A stretch of 64,000 nt of DNA. Origin: Bradyrhizobium sp. Ec3.3. Its GTDB lineage: Bacteria; Pseudomonadota; Alphaproteobacteria; Rhizobiales; Xanthobacteraceae. Every line of letters starts with the position of its first letter. Position 1 is the stretch's first letter. Below the pieces are notes generated by a model. The model saw only the letters and a program-made list of their open reading frames with translations. It was not told where the DNA came from and did no database searches. Shown one piece after another: positions 17,401-26,409 of this stretch. The stretch spans positions 164,501 through 228,500 of the forward strand of contig NZ_AXAS01000008.1 in the NCBI RefSeq assembly GCF_000472925.1, read 5' to 3'. The position numbers and the translations under genes are program-made.

Positions 17401-17456
17401 CCCTTGGCGGCTGTCCGGCCTCTTGTCCGGATACCTACCGACTGACACACGACCAC
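17397..17456 (-). CDS. possible micro-ORF A in the decarboxylase leader
   Basis: A 19-codon frame starts at GTG 17456 (or GTG 17450) just downstream of the proposed transcription start and ends at TGA 17397. It encodes an Arg-rich peptide with the segment IRTRGRTAAKG. It may be real translation or coincidence in the conserved RNA; comparison across genomes would decide. Confidence 0.25.
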   Translation of the reverse strand: MVVCQSVGIRTRGRTAAKG

Positions 17457-17483
17457 AGGCACGTGCGAAATTGGGCAAGAACG

Positions 17484-17512
17484 CACATAAGCGTTTTGAC
17501 TCTGCTTCGCAA
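17484..17512 (-). promoter_or_regulatory. promoter of the decarboxylase leader
   Basis: On the minus strand TTGCGA (17512-17507) and TATGTG (17489-17484) are 17 bases apart, a reasonable sigma-70 promoter. Transcription would begin near 17477, giving a leader of roughly 500 bases. Confidence 0.45.
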
Positions 17513-17640
17513 GAAATTTTTTAGGCTGAGAGCAGAATTGCCTAACGACTGCTTGCGCTGTGATGCGCGAGCGACGCTGAAGATGAACGGCTGTTAAGTT
17601 TGCGCGCGCTGCGAAGCGTGTCGTGCTCGCGCGCGTCGCC

Positions 17641-17895
17641 TCACGCGCGCTTCGTGAACGGCTCGACGCGTTGAGCCGCGCGGATGAACGCGGTCATGAC
17701 GAGCACGCCGAGTGCGAACAGCACGGCCTGCACGATGTGCGCGCCGGTGTCGTCGAGCCCGAACAGAATTGCGAGCGCCCAGCCGCCGGCAAACGCCGCG
17801 CCGAACACCTCGGCGCCGATCAGGATGGCGGCGCTGATGACAGTGATGACGCTCGGCCAGACGATCCGGCGGGAGGAGGAGGCAGGCGCGTTCAT
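17641..17895 (-). CDS. small two-TM hypothetical protein
   Basis: An 84-residue protein from ATG 17895 with two hydrophobic segments (VITVISAAILIGAEVFGAA and IVQAVLFALGVLVMTAF) and basic ends. The longer frame back to 18030 overlaps the upstream promoter region of the M3 peptidase and is not favoured. No family is recognised. It is divergent from the M3 peptidase gene. Confidence 0.65.
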   Translation of the reverse strand: MNAPASSSRRIVWPSVITVISAAILIGAEVFGAAFAGGWALAILFGLDDTGAHIVQAVLFALGVLVMTAFIRAAQRVEPFTKRA

Positions 17896-18033
17896 GAGCT
17901 TTAGATCCGTGGTCTTTGAGGGCCGCAATCTCCCCGAAAAGGGGCCCGGGAGCAAGGCCAAATGGCGCAAAAAAGCCCCATCGCGTGCTATAGCTGGCTG
18001 CAACAAACCCAGCTCAAAAAAACGGGACAAGTC

Positions 18034-20124
18034 ATGTCAGAACCCAGCGAAAATACCGGCGCCGCGCCGGCCGAGACGAACCCGCTTCTGAAGGCCTGGG
18101 TGACGCCATTCGCAACCCCGCCGTTTGACGAGATCAGCCCGGAGCACTTCCTGCCGGCCTTCGAGCAGGCCTTCGCCGATCACTCCGCGGAGATCGCGGC
18201 GATCGTCCACGATCCGGCAGCCCCCGACTTCGCCAACACCATCACGGCGCTCGAGCGCTCCGGCAAGCTGCTCAACAAGGTCTCGGCCGTGTTCTACGAC
18301 CTCGTCTCCGCGCACTCCAATCCGGCGATCCTGGAGATCGACAAGGAGGTCTCCTTGCGGATGGCGCGGCACTGGAATCCGATCATGATGAACGCGGTGC
18401 TGTTCGGCCGCATCGCCCAGCTCCACGAGAATCGCACCAGCCTCAATCTGACGCCGGAGCAGCTGCGCCTGCTCGAGCGCACCTACACCCGCTTCCACCG
18501 CGCCGGCGCCGGCCTCTCCGAAGAGGCCAAGGCGCGCATGGCCGAGATCAACGAGAAGCTCGCCCAGCTCGGCACCAGCTTCAGCCATCATCTGCTCGGT
18601 GACGAGCAGGAGTGGTTCATGGAGCTCGGCGAGGACGACCGCCAGGGCCTGCCCGAGAGCTTCGTCGCGGCCGCCAAGGCTGCGGCAGAAGATCGCGGCA
18701 TGGCCGGCAAGGCCATCGTCACCCTGTCGCGCTCCTCGGTCGAGCCATTCCTGAAGGGCTCGGCGCGGCGCGACCTGCGCGAGAAGGTCTACAAGGCCTT
18801 CACCGCGCGGGGCGACAATGGCAACGCCAACGACAACAACGAGACCATCGTCGAGATCCTGAAGCTGCGCGAGGAGAGCGCCAATCTCCTGGGCTATCCG
18901 ACCTTCGCCGCCTACCGGCTCGAGGATTCGATGGCCAAGACGCCGGACGCGGTGCGGGTCCTGTTGGAGCGGGTCTGGAAGCCCGCGCGGGCGCGCGCGC
19001 TCGCCGATCGCGACGAGATGCAGGCGCTGATCACGACCGAGGGCGGTAATTTCCAGCTCGCGCCCTGGGACTGGCGGTACTACGCCGAAAAGCTGCGCCT
19101 CCAGCGCGCCAATTTCGACGACGCCGCGATCAAGCCATTCTTGACGCTCGATCACATGATCGCGGCGGCCTTCGACTGCGCCACGCGCCTGTTCGGCATC
19201 ACCTTCGAGGAGCGCAAGGATGTCCCGGCCTGGCACCCGGACGTCCGCGTCTGGGAGGTGAAGGACCGGGACGGCAAGCACAAGGCGCTGTTCTATGGTG
19301 ACTACTACGCCCGGCCATCAAAGCGCTCCGGTGCCTGGATGACGTCGCTGCGCGACCAGCAGAAGCTCGACGTCGAGACCGCGCCGCTCGTCATCAATGT
19401 CTGCAACTTCGCCAAGGGAGCCGGCGGGGAGCCCTCGCTGCTGTCGCCCGACGATGCCCGCACCCTGTTCCACGAATTCGGCCACGGCCTGCACGGCATG
19501 CTCTCCAACGTGACCTATCCGTCGCTGTCGGGCACCTCCGTGTTCACCGACTTCGTCGAGCTGCCCTCCCAGCTCTATGAGCACTGGCAGGAGCGGCCGG
19601 AGGTGCTGCAACAGTTCGCCCGCCACTATCAGACCGGCGAGCCGCTGCCCGACGACCTGCTCCAGCGCTTCCTCGCGGCGCGCAAGTTCAACCAGGGCTT
19701 TGCCACCGTCGAATTCGTCTCCTCGGCACTTCTCGACCTCGAATTCCACACCCAGCCGGCGGCGGCCGCGCAGGACGTGCGCGCCTTCGAGAGACAAGAG
19801 CTCGAGAAGATCGGCATGCCCGGGGAGATCGCGATGCGGCACCGGCCCACGCAATTTGGCCACATCTTCTCCGGCGACCACTATGCTGCCGGCTATTACA
19901 GTTACATGTGGTCGGAGGTGATGGACGCTGACGCCTTCGGCGCCTTCGAGGAGGCCGGCAACATCTTCGATCCGGCGGTGGCAAAGCGCCTGCACGACGA
20001 CATCTACTCCACCGGTGGATCGGTCGATCCGGAAGCCGCCTACGAGGCCTTCCGTGGCCGGCCGCCCGAGCCGGATGCGCTGCTGCGCCGGCGCGGCCTG
20101 CTCGACGCCGCGCAGGCGGCCTGA
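18034..20124 (+). CDS. M3 family metallopeptidase, oligopeptidase A-like
   Basis: A 696-residue zinc peptidase of the M3 family (oligopeptidase A/Dcp group), which degrades short peptides in the cytoplasm. The HExxH-type zinc site is FHEFGHGLHGM around residue 480, with the third ligand expected about 25 residues later (TDFVELPSQ). The length fits the family. The start at 18034 is chosen over 17962 because MSEPSENTG begins the polar N-terminus of relatives. The stop overlaps the ATG of the DUF1007 gene. Confidence 0.93.
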   Translation: MSEPSENTGAAPAETNPLLKAWVTPFATPPFDEISPEHFLPAFEQAFADHSAEIAAIVHDPAAPDFANTITALERSGKLLNKVSAVFYDLVSAHSNPAILEIDKEVSLRMARHWNPIMMNAVLFGRIAQLHENRTSLNLTPEQLRLLERTYTRFHRAGAGLSEEAKARMAEINEKLAQLGTSFSHHLLGDEQEWFMELGEDDRQGLPESFVAAAKAAAEDRGMAGKAIVTLSRSSVEPFLKGSARRDLREKVYKAFTARGDNGNANDNNETIVEILKLREESANLLGYPTFAAYRLEDSMAKTPDAVRVLLERVWKPARARALADRDEMQALITTEGGNFQLAPWDWRYYAEKLRLQRANFDDAAIKPFLTLDHMIAAAFDCATRLFGITFEERKDVPAWHPDVRVWEVKDRDGKHKALFYGDYYARPSKRSGAWMTSLRDQQKLDVETAPLVINVCNFAKGAGGEPSLLSPDDARTLFHEFGHGLHGMLSNVTYPSLSGTSVFTDFVELPSQLYEHWQERPEVLQQFARHYQTGEPLPDDLLQRFLAARKFNQGFATVEFVSSALLDLEFHTQPAAAAQDVRAFERQELEKIGMPGEIAMRHRPTQFGHIFSGDHYAAGYYSYMWSEVMDADAFGAFEEAGNIFDPAVAKRLHDDIYSTGGSVDPEAAYEAFRGRPPEPDALLRRRGLLDAAQAA

Positions 20125-20762
20125 TGGGCATGCGCGCCCTGTTCGGATGGCTGCTCGCCGCTGGCCTCTCGCTTGCGGCGGGGGTGGCGCAGGCGCATCC
20201 GCACGTCTGGATCACCGCGACCAGCGAGTTGATCTACGCGCCCGACGGCTCGATCACCGGTGTCCGCCACGCCTGGACTTTCGACGACATGTTCTCGGCC
20301 TATGCGACCCAGGGGCTCGAGGGCAAGACCAAGGGCAGCTACACGCGCGAGGAACTGGCTCCGCTCGCCCAGACCAATGTCGAGTCGCTGAAGGAATATG
20401 CCTACTTCACCTTCGCCAAGGCCGACGGCAAGAAGGAGCGCTTCAATGAGCCGGTCGACTATTTCCTCGACTACAGGGACACCGTGCTGACCCTGCACTT
20501 CACGCTGCCGCTGAAGACGCCGCTGAAGCCGAAACAGCTCGTGCTGGAGGTGTTCGACCGCTCCTTCTTCATCGACTTCCAGATGGCCAAGGACAACCCG
20601 GTCAGGCTGGTCGGCGCGCCCGCCGGCTGCCAGATGAAGCTGGAGCGGCCGAATGACGGCACCGCGAGCGCCCAGAAGCTCAACGAGCAGACCTTCATGA
20701 ACGGCGAAAACTCGAACTTCGGCATGATGTTCGCCAACAAGATCACCGTGGATTGCCCGTGA
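20124..20762 (+). CDS. DUF1007 periplasmic protein
   Basis: A 212-residue exported protein of the DUF1007 family. The signal peptide ends near VAQAHPHVW, so the mature protein begins with an HPHVW motif that could bind metal through its histidines. DUF1007 genes commonly sit next to NicO-type nickel/cobalt or zinc transporters, as here, and are presumed periplasmic partners. The start overlaps the peptidase stop and the stop overlaps the transporter start. Confidence 0.88.
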   Translation: MGMRALFGWLLAAGLSLAAGVAQAHPHVWITATSELIYAPDGSITGVRHAWTFDDMFSAYATQGLEGKTKGSYTREELAPLAQTNVESLKEYAYFTFAKADGKKERFNEPVDYFLDYRDTVLTLHFTLPLKTPLKPKQLVLEVFDRSFFIDFQMAKDNPVRLVGAPAGCQMKLERPNDGTASAQKLNEQTFMNGENSNFGMMFANKITVDCP

Positions 20763-21871
20763 CCTCTTTCCTTCGTTCTCCGCTTGCGCGTGCACTCGGC
20801 ACCGGCGCGGCCGTCCTTGTCGCGGTCTGGGCCGTCGATGCAGCGCTTCATGATCTCTTCGCGCAAAACCCCTTCGGCGGGCCGCGCCCCGCGCCCGAGC
20901 CGGAGGCCGGCGGCATCATCGGCTGGCTGCTGGCCAAGCAGTCGGAATTTTACCGCGAGATGTCTGCAACTATCCGCGCCGCGAAATCCGACGGTTCGGT
21001 GTGGACGCTGCTCGCGATCTCCTTTGCCTACGGCATCTTCCATGCCGCCGGCCCCGGCCACGGCAAGGCGGTGATCTCCTCCTACCTCGTCGCCAACCAG
21101 GAAACGGCACGGCGCGGCATCGTGTTGTCCTTTGCCTCGGCGCTGATGCAGTCGCTGGTCGCGGTCCTCATCGTCGGCATCGCGGCCTGGGCGCTGAACG
21201 CGACCGCCAAGACCATGTGCAGCGCCGAGAAGGTGATCGAGATCGCCAGCTACGCCCTGATCGCGGCGTTTGGGCTCCGCCTCGTCTGGGTCAAGGGCGG
21301 CGCCTTCATCCGCGCACTCCAGGCCTCTCAGCCGGTGCCCGCGATAGCCGGCGTGCCGCATCACCACGATCATCACGGCCACCATCACAATCATCATGAC
21401 GAGCATGGTCATGGTCACGACCACCATGACCATCACCACCACGGCCATGGCCACGCGCATGCCCACGACCAGGTCCATGGCGAGCATTGCGGCCACTCCC
21501 ATGGCCCCACGCCGGGCGAGCTTGCCGGCCCCGGCGGCTGGCGGCGTGGCCTCGCGGCAATCCTCACCGTCGGCATCCGCCCCTGCTCGGGCGCGATCCT
21601 GGTGCTGGTGTTCGCGCTCGCCCAGGGACTGTTCTGGGCCGGCATCGCCGCGACCTTCCTGATGGGGCTCGGCACCGCGATCACGGTCGCGACCATTGCG
21701 GTCATCGCCGTCTCCGCCAAGGACGTCGCCCGGCGCCTGAGCGCCGGCCGCGACGGCGGCGGCGCGCTCTTCATGCGCGGCATCGAATTCGCGGCCGCCG
21801 GCCTCGTGCTGCTGTTCGGCGCAGGCCTGCTGCTGGGCTACCTCGCCGCCGAACGCACGACGTGTTTTTGA
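20759..21871 (+). CDS. NicO-type nickel/cobalt transporter with a His-rich loop
   Basis: A 370-residue membrane protein of the NicO/RcnA family, probably a Ni2+/Co2+ exporter or metal importer partner. AYGIFHAAGPGHGKAVISSYL is the family's TM2 motif. A loop of about 60 residues (roughly 200-255) holds more than 25 histidines. The second conserved helix has GIRPCSGAILVLVFALAQG. GTG 20759 overlaps the DUF1007 stop (GTGA) and is preferred over TTG 20753. Direction and metal are not certain from sequence. Confidence 0.9.
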   Translation: MTSFLRSPLARALGTGAAVLVAVWAVDAALHDLFAQNPFGGPRPAPEPEAGGIIGWLLAKQSEFYREMSATIRAAKSDGSVWTLLAISFAYGIFHAAGPGHGKAVISSYLVANQETARRGIVLSFASALMQSLVAVLIVGIAAWALNATAKTMCSAEKVIEIASYALIAAFGLRLVWVKGGAFIRALQASQPVPAIAGVPHHHDHHGHHHNHHDEHGHGHDHHDHHHHGHGHAHAHDQVHGEHCGHSHGPTPGELAGPGGWRRGLAAILTVGIRPCSGAILVLVFALAQGLFWAGIAATFLMGLGTAITVATIAVIAVSAKDVARRLSAGRDGGGALFMRGIEFAAAGLVLLFGAGLLLGYLAAERTTCF

Positions 21872-21885
21872 GATGCACTCTTTTT

Positions 21886-22043
21886 CCCTCTCCCCTTGTG
21901 GGAGAGGGTGGCTCGGCGCTGCGAAGCAGCGGCGAGACGGGTGAGGGGTCTCTCTCTCCACGCATGAATCACTCAACCTGAACGCGCGGAGATAGCCCCT
22001 CATCCGGCGCGTCGCGCCACCTTCTCCCGCAAGGGGAGAAGGG
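21886..22043. repeat. repeat family C copy 2
   Basis: The element runs from CCCTCTCCCCTTGTGGGAGA to TTCTCCCGCAAGGGGAGAAG, with the internal GGCGAGACGGGTGAGGGGTC and CCCCTCATCCGGCGCG shared with copy 3 at 26233-26384. It lies between convergent genes. Confidence 0.8.
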
Positions 22044-22053
22044 AAGAGAGAAG

Positions 22054-22452
22054 TCACACCGGCAGAAACCGCTTCAGGGCGGGCATGAAGAAGATCGCGA
22101 CATTGATCGCAAAACCGATGCTCCAGAGGATCGACCGCAGCGTCGGACGGTTGCCGAGATAGGTGAAGACGTAGGCGACCCGCACGATCAGGAAGAGCGC
22201 GGCGAGCTCATCGACCAGGCGCTGCGGGGAATCGCGGAATTCGGCGAGCAGCACGGCAATCGCGAAGAACGGGAAGGTCTCGATGCCGTTCTGGTGCGCG
22301 CCCAGCGCGCGCTGCGAGATGGCATCCTCATAGAAGGCCGGGTCGCGCGGTTTCGAATTGTCGAAACGACCGAACCTGATCCATTTGATCGAGGCGATCG
22401 TCGCAAGATAGAGCAGCAGCGCTCCAAATATGCACCATTCCGCGAGCGTCAT
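22054..22452 (-). CDS. MAPEG family membrane protein
   Basis: A 132-residue four-TM protein of the MAPEG family (membrane-associated eicosanoid/glutathione metabolism). The conserved RALGAHQNGIETFPFFA segment contains the N-x-x-E-x-x-P-x-F core of the family. ATG 22452 follows GGGGGAAGGAACC, a strong ribosome site. Bacterial members are poorly characterised; glutathione-dependent activity is inferred. It is divergent from hemH. Confidence 0.88.
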   Translation of the reverse strand: MTLAEWCIFGALLLYLATIASIKWIRFGRFDNSKPRDPAFYEDAISQRALGAHQNGIETFPFFAIAVLLAEFRDSPQRLVDELAALFLIVRVAYVFTYLGNRPTLRSILWSIGFAINVAIFFMPALKRFLPV

Positions 22453-22511
22453 GGTTCCTTCCCCCTGCACCCCCGAAACCCTAGCGAAGTCGGCCCAATC
22501 TTGACAAGTTC

Positions 22512-22537
22512 GGCCCAACGCGCGAACCCGTTGGGCC
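22512..22537 (+). promoter_or_regulatory. hairpin ending at the hemH start codon
   Basis: GGCCCAAC (22512-22519) and GTTGGGCC (22530-22537) are perfect 8-base complements with a 10-base loop. The right arm abuts the hemH ATG at 22538 and contains the only G-rich stretch that could act as ribosome site. The mRNA could thus hide its own start. Confidence 0.6.
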
Positions 22538-23575
22538 ATGACGCGCGTTCTCCCGATCGACACATCGAAGGCCACCGCAGCTCCGGCCGCTTCGCGTGTC
22601 GGCGTGCTGCTCGTCAATCTCGGAACGCCCGACACCGCGGATGCCCCGGGCGTGCGCGTCTACCTCAAGGAATTCCTGAGCGATCCCCGCGTCATCGAGG
22701 ACCAGGGCCTGGTCTGGCAGTTCGTGCTGAACGGCATCATCCTGCGCAGCCGGCCGCGCAGCAAGGCGCTCGACTATCAGAAGATCTGGAACACCGAGAA
22801 GAACGAGTCGCCGCTCAAGACCATTACCCGCTCGCAGGCCGACAAGCTCGCCGCCGCACTCGCCGACCGCGCGCATGTCGTGGTGGACTGGGCGATGCGC
22901 TACGGCAACCCGTCGATCAAGTCCGGCATCGATGAGCTGGTCGCGCAAGGTTGCGACCGGATCCTGGCGGTGCCGCTCTATCCGCAATATTCCGCCTCGA
23001 CCTCGGCGACCGTCTGCGACGAGGTGTTTCGCGTTCTCGCCCGCCTGCGCGCGCAGCCGACGCTGCGGGTGACGCCGCCTTACTACGAGGACGAGGCCTA
23101 TATCGAGGCGCTCGCGACCTCGATTGAGGCGAGCCTGGCGAGCTTGCCGTTCAAGCCGGAGCTGATCGTCGCCTCCTTCCACGGCATGCCGAAATCCTAT
23201 GTCGACAAGGGCGATCCCTACGAGAGCCACTGCGTGGCGACGACCGAGGCGCTGCGCCGCCGGCTCGGCATGGACGCCTCAAAGCTGCTGCTCACCTTCC
23301 AGTCGCGCTTCGGTAATGACGAGTGGCTTCAGCCCTATACGGACGCGACCATGAAGCGCCTGGCGCAGCAAGGCGTGCGCCGCATCGCGGTGGTGACGCC
23401 GGGCTTTGCCGCCGACTGCCTGGAGACGCTGGAGGAGATCGCGCAGGAGAATGCCGAGATCTTCAAGCACGGTGGCGGCGAGGCGTTTGCCGCGATCCCC
23501 TGCCTCAACGACAGCGAGCCCGGCATGGACGTGATCCGCACCCTTGTGCTACGCGAGCTGCAGGGCTGGATCTGA
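22538..23575 (+). CDS. hemH: ferrochelatase
   Basis: A 345-residue enzyme inserting Fe2+ into protoporphyrin IX, the last step of protoheme synthesis. The VLLVNLGTPD start, the catalytic-His motif SFHGMPKSYVDKGDPY near residue 210 and FQSRFGNDEWLQPYTD follow the family order, and ETLEEIAQEN carries the conserved glutamate. No heme or iron regulators are adjacent. The ATG lies directly after an 8-bp hairpin, so translation may be controlled. Confidence 0.95.
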   Translation: MTRVLPIDTSKATAAPAASRVGVLLVNLGTPDTADAPGVRVYLKEFLSDPRVIEDQGLVWQFVLNGIILRSRPRSKALDYQKIWNTEKNESPLKTITRSQADKLAAALADRAHVVVDWAMRYGNPSIKSGIDELVAQGCDRILAVPLYPQYSASTSATVCDEVFRVLARLRAQPTLRVTPPYYEDEAYIEALATSIEASLASLPFKPELIVASFHGMPKSYVDKGDPYESHCVATTEALRRRLGMDASKLLLTFQSRFGNDEWLQPYTDATMKRLAQQGVRRIAVVTPGFAADCLETLEEIAQENAEIFKHGGGEAFAAIPCLNDSEPGMDVIRTLVLRELQGWI

Positions 23576-23585
23576 GGGGCGCCCC

Positions 23586-24566
23586 ATGAAGCGGCGCGAG
23601 GTTCTGGCACTTCTCGGCTGCGCCGCGCTGCTGCCGCTGCCGGCGGTGGCGCAGCCGGCGCCGGCCGGGCTGCGCCGGCTCGGCGTGCTCACAGTGACGG
23701 CAGCCGATGACGCGATCGGGCAGATGCGCGCGACGATCCTGACCGATGCGCTGGCTACACTTGGCTGGAAGGAGCAGGACAATCTGCGGATCGAATGGCG
23801 CCATGGCGGCGGCGATCGGGCGCTGATCGCGCGGCAGGCCGGCGAGCTGCTTGCGCTCAATCCCGACATCCTGCTCGCCATCGGCACGCCGTCGGTCGTG
23901 GAATTGCGCAAGCGCGCCGCGGCAACGCCGATCGTGTTCGCCGTCGTCACGGATCCCGTTGGCCAGGGTTTTGTCAAAACCCTTTCGCATCCGGGCGGCA
24001 ACATCACCGGTTTCACCGACTATGACGGGCCGATGGCCGGCAAATGGCTGGAGATGCTGACGCAGATCACGCCGAAAGTCTCCCGCATCGCCGTGGTCTA
24101 CAATCCATCCACGGCGCCTTTCGCCGGCCTCATGCTGCCCGCGATCGAACAGGCGGCCCGCTCGCTCGGCGTGTCGGTCGACCCAGTGCCGGTCCATGAC
24201 GCGGCCTCGATCGCGGCGCTCGCGGCCCGCAAGGGCGAAGGCCTGCTCGTCCTGCCCGATTTCTTCACGCTGGCGAATCGCGCGCGCCTCCAGGCGGCGG
24301 TCGCCGAGGCACGCATCCCTGCGGTCTACTGGAGCCGGACCTTCGTCGATGAGGGCGGCCTGATGTCGTACAGCACCGATAGCGCCGAGCAGGTGCGGCG
24401 CGCCGCCGCCTATATCGACCGCATATTGAAGGGCGCAAGGCCTGCCGATCTTCCGGTGCAAAACCCGACCAAATTCGAGCTTGCGATCAACTTGCGGACT
24501 GCACGAACGCTCGGCGTCACCATCCCGCCGGCGCTGCTTGCGATCGCCGACGAGGTCATCGAGTAG
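23586..24566 (+). CDS. ABC-type substrate-binding protein, PF04392 type
   Basis: A 326-residue periplasmic binding protein of the ABC_sub_bind family. The N-terminus MKRREVLALLG has a twin-arginine look and is followed by a hydrophobic stretch ending AVAQ. Family segments are PDILLAIGTPSVVELRKR, NITGFTDYDGPMAGKWLEML and the closing NLRTARTLGVTIP. No permease or ATPase lies nearby, so it is an orphan; ligands of this family in Bradyrhizobium are mostly unknown. It begins ten bases after hemH. Confidence 0.85.
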   Translation: MKRREVLALLGCAALLPLPAVAQPAPAGLRRLGVLTVTAADDAIGQMRATILTDALATLGWKEQDNLRIEWRHGGGDRALIARQAGELLALNPDILLAIGTPSVVELRKRAAATPIVFAVVTDPVGQGFVKTLSHPGGNITGFTDYDGPMAGKWLEMLTQITPKVSRIAVVYNPSTAPFAGLMLPAIEQAARSLGVSVDPVPVHDAASIAALAARKGEGLLVLPDFFTLANRARLQAAVAEARIPAVYWSRTFVDEGGLMSYSTDSAEQVRRAAAYIDRILKGARPADLPVQNPTKFELAINLRTARTLGVTIPPALLAIADEVIE

Positions 24567-24761
24567 CAGGCGCATCCGTTGGGGTGGCCCGGCCGCCTTT
24601 CAAGAGCCTCGCCGCCAATACTTAATGGCCGTCGTTCCGGCTTCGTGCGTCTTGTGAAATGATCGCCGCAGGCCGACGTAAAGAGTGCCGCTGAACCGGT
24701 CGGGACGGGAATCCGACCAATGAACGGCGCGGGAAACGCCTTTTCCCGCCTTGGAGGACCT

Positions 24762-25760
24762 ATGAGCGGTTTCGATATTTTTGCTATTGCACTGGTGTTT
24801 CTCGTCATCGTCACGCTGCTTGCCGGTGTGAAGACGGTGCCTCAGGGCTACGACTGGACCATCGAGCGGTTCGGCAAATACACCCAGACGCTGTCGCCCG
24901 GGCTCAACCTGATCGTGCCCTATTTCGATCGCGTCGGGCGCAAGATGAACATGATGGAGCAGGTGATCGACATTCCCGAGCAGGAGGTGATCACCAAGGA
25001 CAACGCGACGGTGAGCGTGGACGGCGTTGCCTTCTACCAGGTGTTTGATGCTGCGAAGGCGAGCTACGAGGTCGCCAACCTCAACAACGCGATCACGGTC
25101 CTGACCATGACCAACATCCGCTCGGTGATGGGCTCGATGGATCTCGACCAGGTGCTGTCGCATCGCGACGAAATAAACGAGCGTCTGCTGCGTGTCGTCG
25201 ACGCCGCGGTCTCGCCCTGGGGCGTCAAGGTCAACCGCATCGAGATCAAGGACATCGTGCCGCCGGCGGATCTCGTCGAGGCCATGGGCCGGCAGATGAA
25301 GGCCGAGCGCGTCAAGCGCGCCGACATTCTGGCCGCCGAAGGCCAGCGGCAGTCCGAGATCCTGCGCGCCGAGGGCGCCAAGCAGGGCCAGATCCTGCAG
25401 GCTGAAGGCCGCCGGGAGGCCGCATTCCGCGACGCCGAAGCGCGCGAGCGCCTCGCGGAGGCCGAGGCCAAGGCGACGCTGATGGTGTCGGAGGCGATCG
25501 CCAAGGGCGACGTCGCCTCATTGAACTATTTTATCGCCGACAAATATATCAAGGCGTTCGGGCAATTTGCGGAGGCCCCGAACCAGAAGATCATCATGCT
25601 GCCGATGGAAGCCGTGAGCCTGCTTGGCTCGCTGGCCGGCATCGGCGAGATCGCCAAGGCGACCTTCGGCGAGAGCGCGGCGTCCGCATCCGCCGCCGCC
25701 CGCCGCGGCTCGGTGCCGCCGGCGGGAAGCTCGCCGCCGGTAGTGCCGCCGCAGCAATAA
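24762..25760 (+). CDS. SPFH/band 7 membrane protein, QmcA-like
   Basis: A 332-residue stomatin/prohibitin-homology protein. One N-terminal TM (IFAIALVFLVIVTLLAG) precedes the SPFH domain (VPQGYDWTIERFGKY through VEAMGRQMKAERVKRA) and an Ala/Glu-rich coiled coil, then an Ala/Pro tail. ATG 24762 follows TTGGAGGACCT. It is paired with the NfeD gene 20 bases downstream; such pairs form membrane microdomain or quality-control assemblies. Confidence 0.92.
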   Translation: MSGFDIFAIALVFLVIVTLLAGVKTVPQGYDWTIERFGKYTQTLSPGLNLIVPYFDRVGRKMNMMEQVIDIPEQEVITKDNATVSVDGVAFYQVFDAAKASYEVANLNNAITVLTMTNIRSVMGSMDLDQVLSHRDEINERLLRVVDAAVSPWGVKVNRIEIKDIVPPADLVEAMGRQMKAERVKRADILAAEGQRQSEILRAEGAKQGQILQAEGRREAAFRDAEARERLAEAEAKATLMVSEAIAKGDVASLNYFIADKYIKAFGQFAEAPNQKIIMLPMEAVSLLGSLAGIGEIAKATFGESAASASAAARRGSVPPAGSSPPVVPPQQ

Positions 25761-25780
25761 GATAACCCAGAGGTCGTGTC

Positions 25781-26224
25781 ATGACCGACATGTTCGTCAC
25801 CCTCGGCACCTGGAACTGGCTGATCTTCGGCTTCATCCTGATGGCGCTGGAGGTATTCGCGCCGGGCGTGTTCCTGTTCTGGCTCGGGCTCGCTGCGCTG
25901 CTGGTCGGGCTGGTCTCGTTCGTCGCCCATCCCGCCTGGCAGGCGCAGCTCGTGATGTTCGCGCTGTTCGCCGCCGCCGCAGTCCCGCTATGGCGGCGCC
26001 TCGCGCGCGGCAGGATCGACACCAGCGCGAGCCCGCACCTCAACAAGCGCACCGAGGCGCTTCTGGGCCGCGAGTTCACGTTGGAGAAGCCGATCATCGA
26101 TGGAAGCGGCACCGTGCGCATCGGCGACACCGTCTGGCGCGTCGCCGGCCCCGATACACCAGCCGGGACGCGGGTGAAGGTGGTGCAGGTCGACGGCGCG
26201 AACCTGACGGTGGCAGCGGCGTAG
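25781..26224 (+). CDS. NfeD family protein
   Basis: A 147-residue short NfeD protein: three TM helices in the first 80 residues and then an OB-fold domain (LLGREFTLEKPIIDGSGTVRIGD through VKVVQVDGANLTV). It partners with the SPFH protein just upstream, with which it shares an operon. It lacks the protease domain of long NfeD proteins. Confidence 0.92.
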   Translation: MTDMFVTLGTWNWLIFGFILMALEVFAPGVFLFWLGLAALLVGLVSFVAHPAWQAQLVMFALFAAAAVPLWRRLARGRIDTSASPHLNKRTEALLGREFTLEKPIIDGSGTVRIGDTVWRVAGPDTPAGTRVKVVQVDGANLTVAAA

Positions 26225-26232
26225 CTCCTCTT

Positions 26233-26384
26233 ACCCTCCTCCCTTGCGGGGGAGGGTGGATCGCCGCGGAGCGGCGAGACGGGTGAGGGGTCGCTCTCCG
26301 CGTGTGCTTCTCGCGATCGAGTTTGTGGATGCAACCCCTCATCCGGCGCTTCGCGCGACCTTTTCCCACAAGGGGCGAAGGGAG
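26233..26384. repeat. repeat family C copy 3
   Basis: It begins CCCTCCTCCCTTGCGGGGGA and ends CCCACAAGGGGCGAAGGGA, with GGCGAGACGGGTGAGGGGTC and CCCCTCATCCGGCG inside, as in copy 2. It lies between the convergent NfeD and HxlR genes. Confidence 0.8.
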
Positions 26385-26409
26385 GTTGAGGTGCGCGGCT
26401 GTTCGAATT

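Larger units (their letters stand above)
16981..17478 (-). ncRNA. long structured leader of ornithine decarboxylase, speF-type candidate
   Basis: The 500-base stretch before the decarboxylase lacks a normal gene but is rich in hairpins: GCATCTCT/AGAGATGC at 17313-17333, CCGGC/GCCGG near 17172-17190, and repeated CCGGAC units near 17412-17431. A run of six T on the minus strand (17199-17204) could mark attenuation. The speF RNA motif is known upstream of COG0019 decarboxylases in alphaproteobacteria, and position and gene family fit it. I assign it from context and resemblance, not from a covariance search. Confidence 0.65.
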
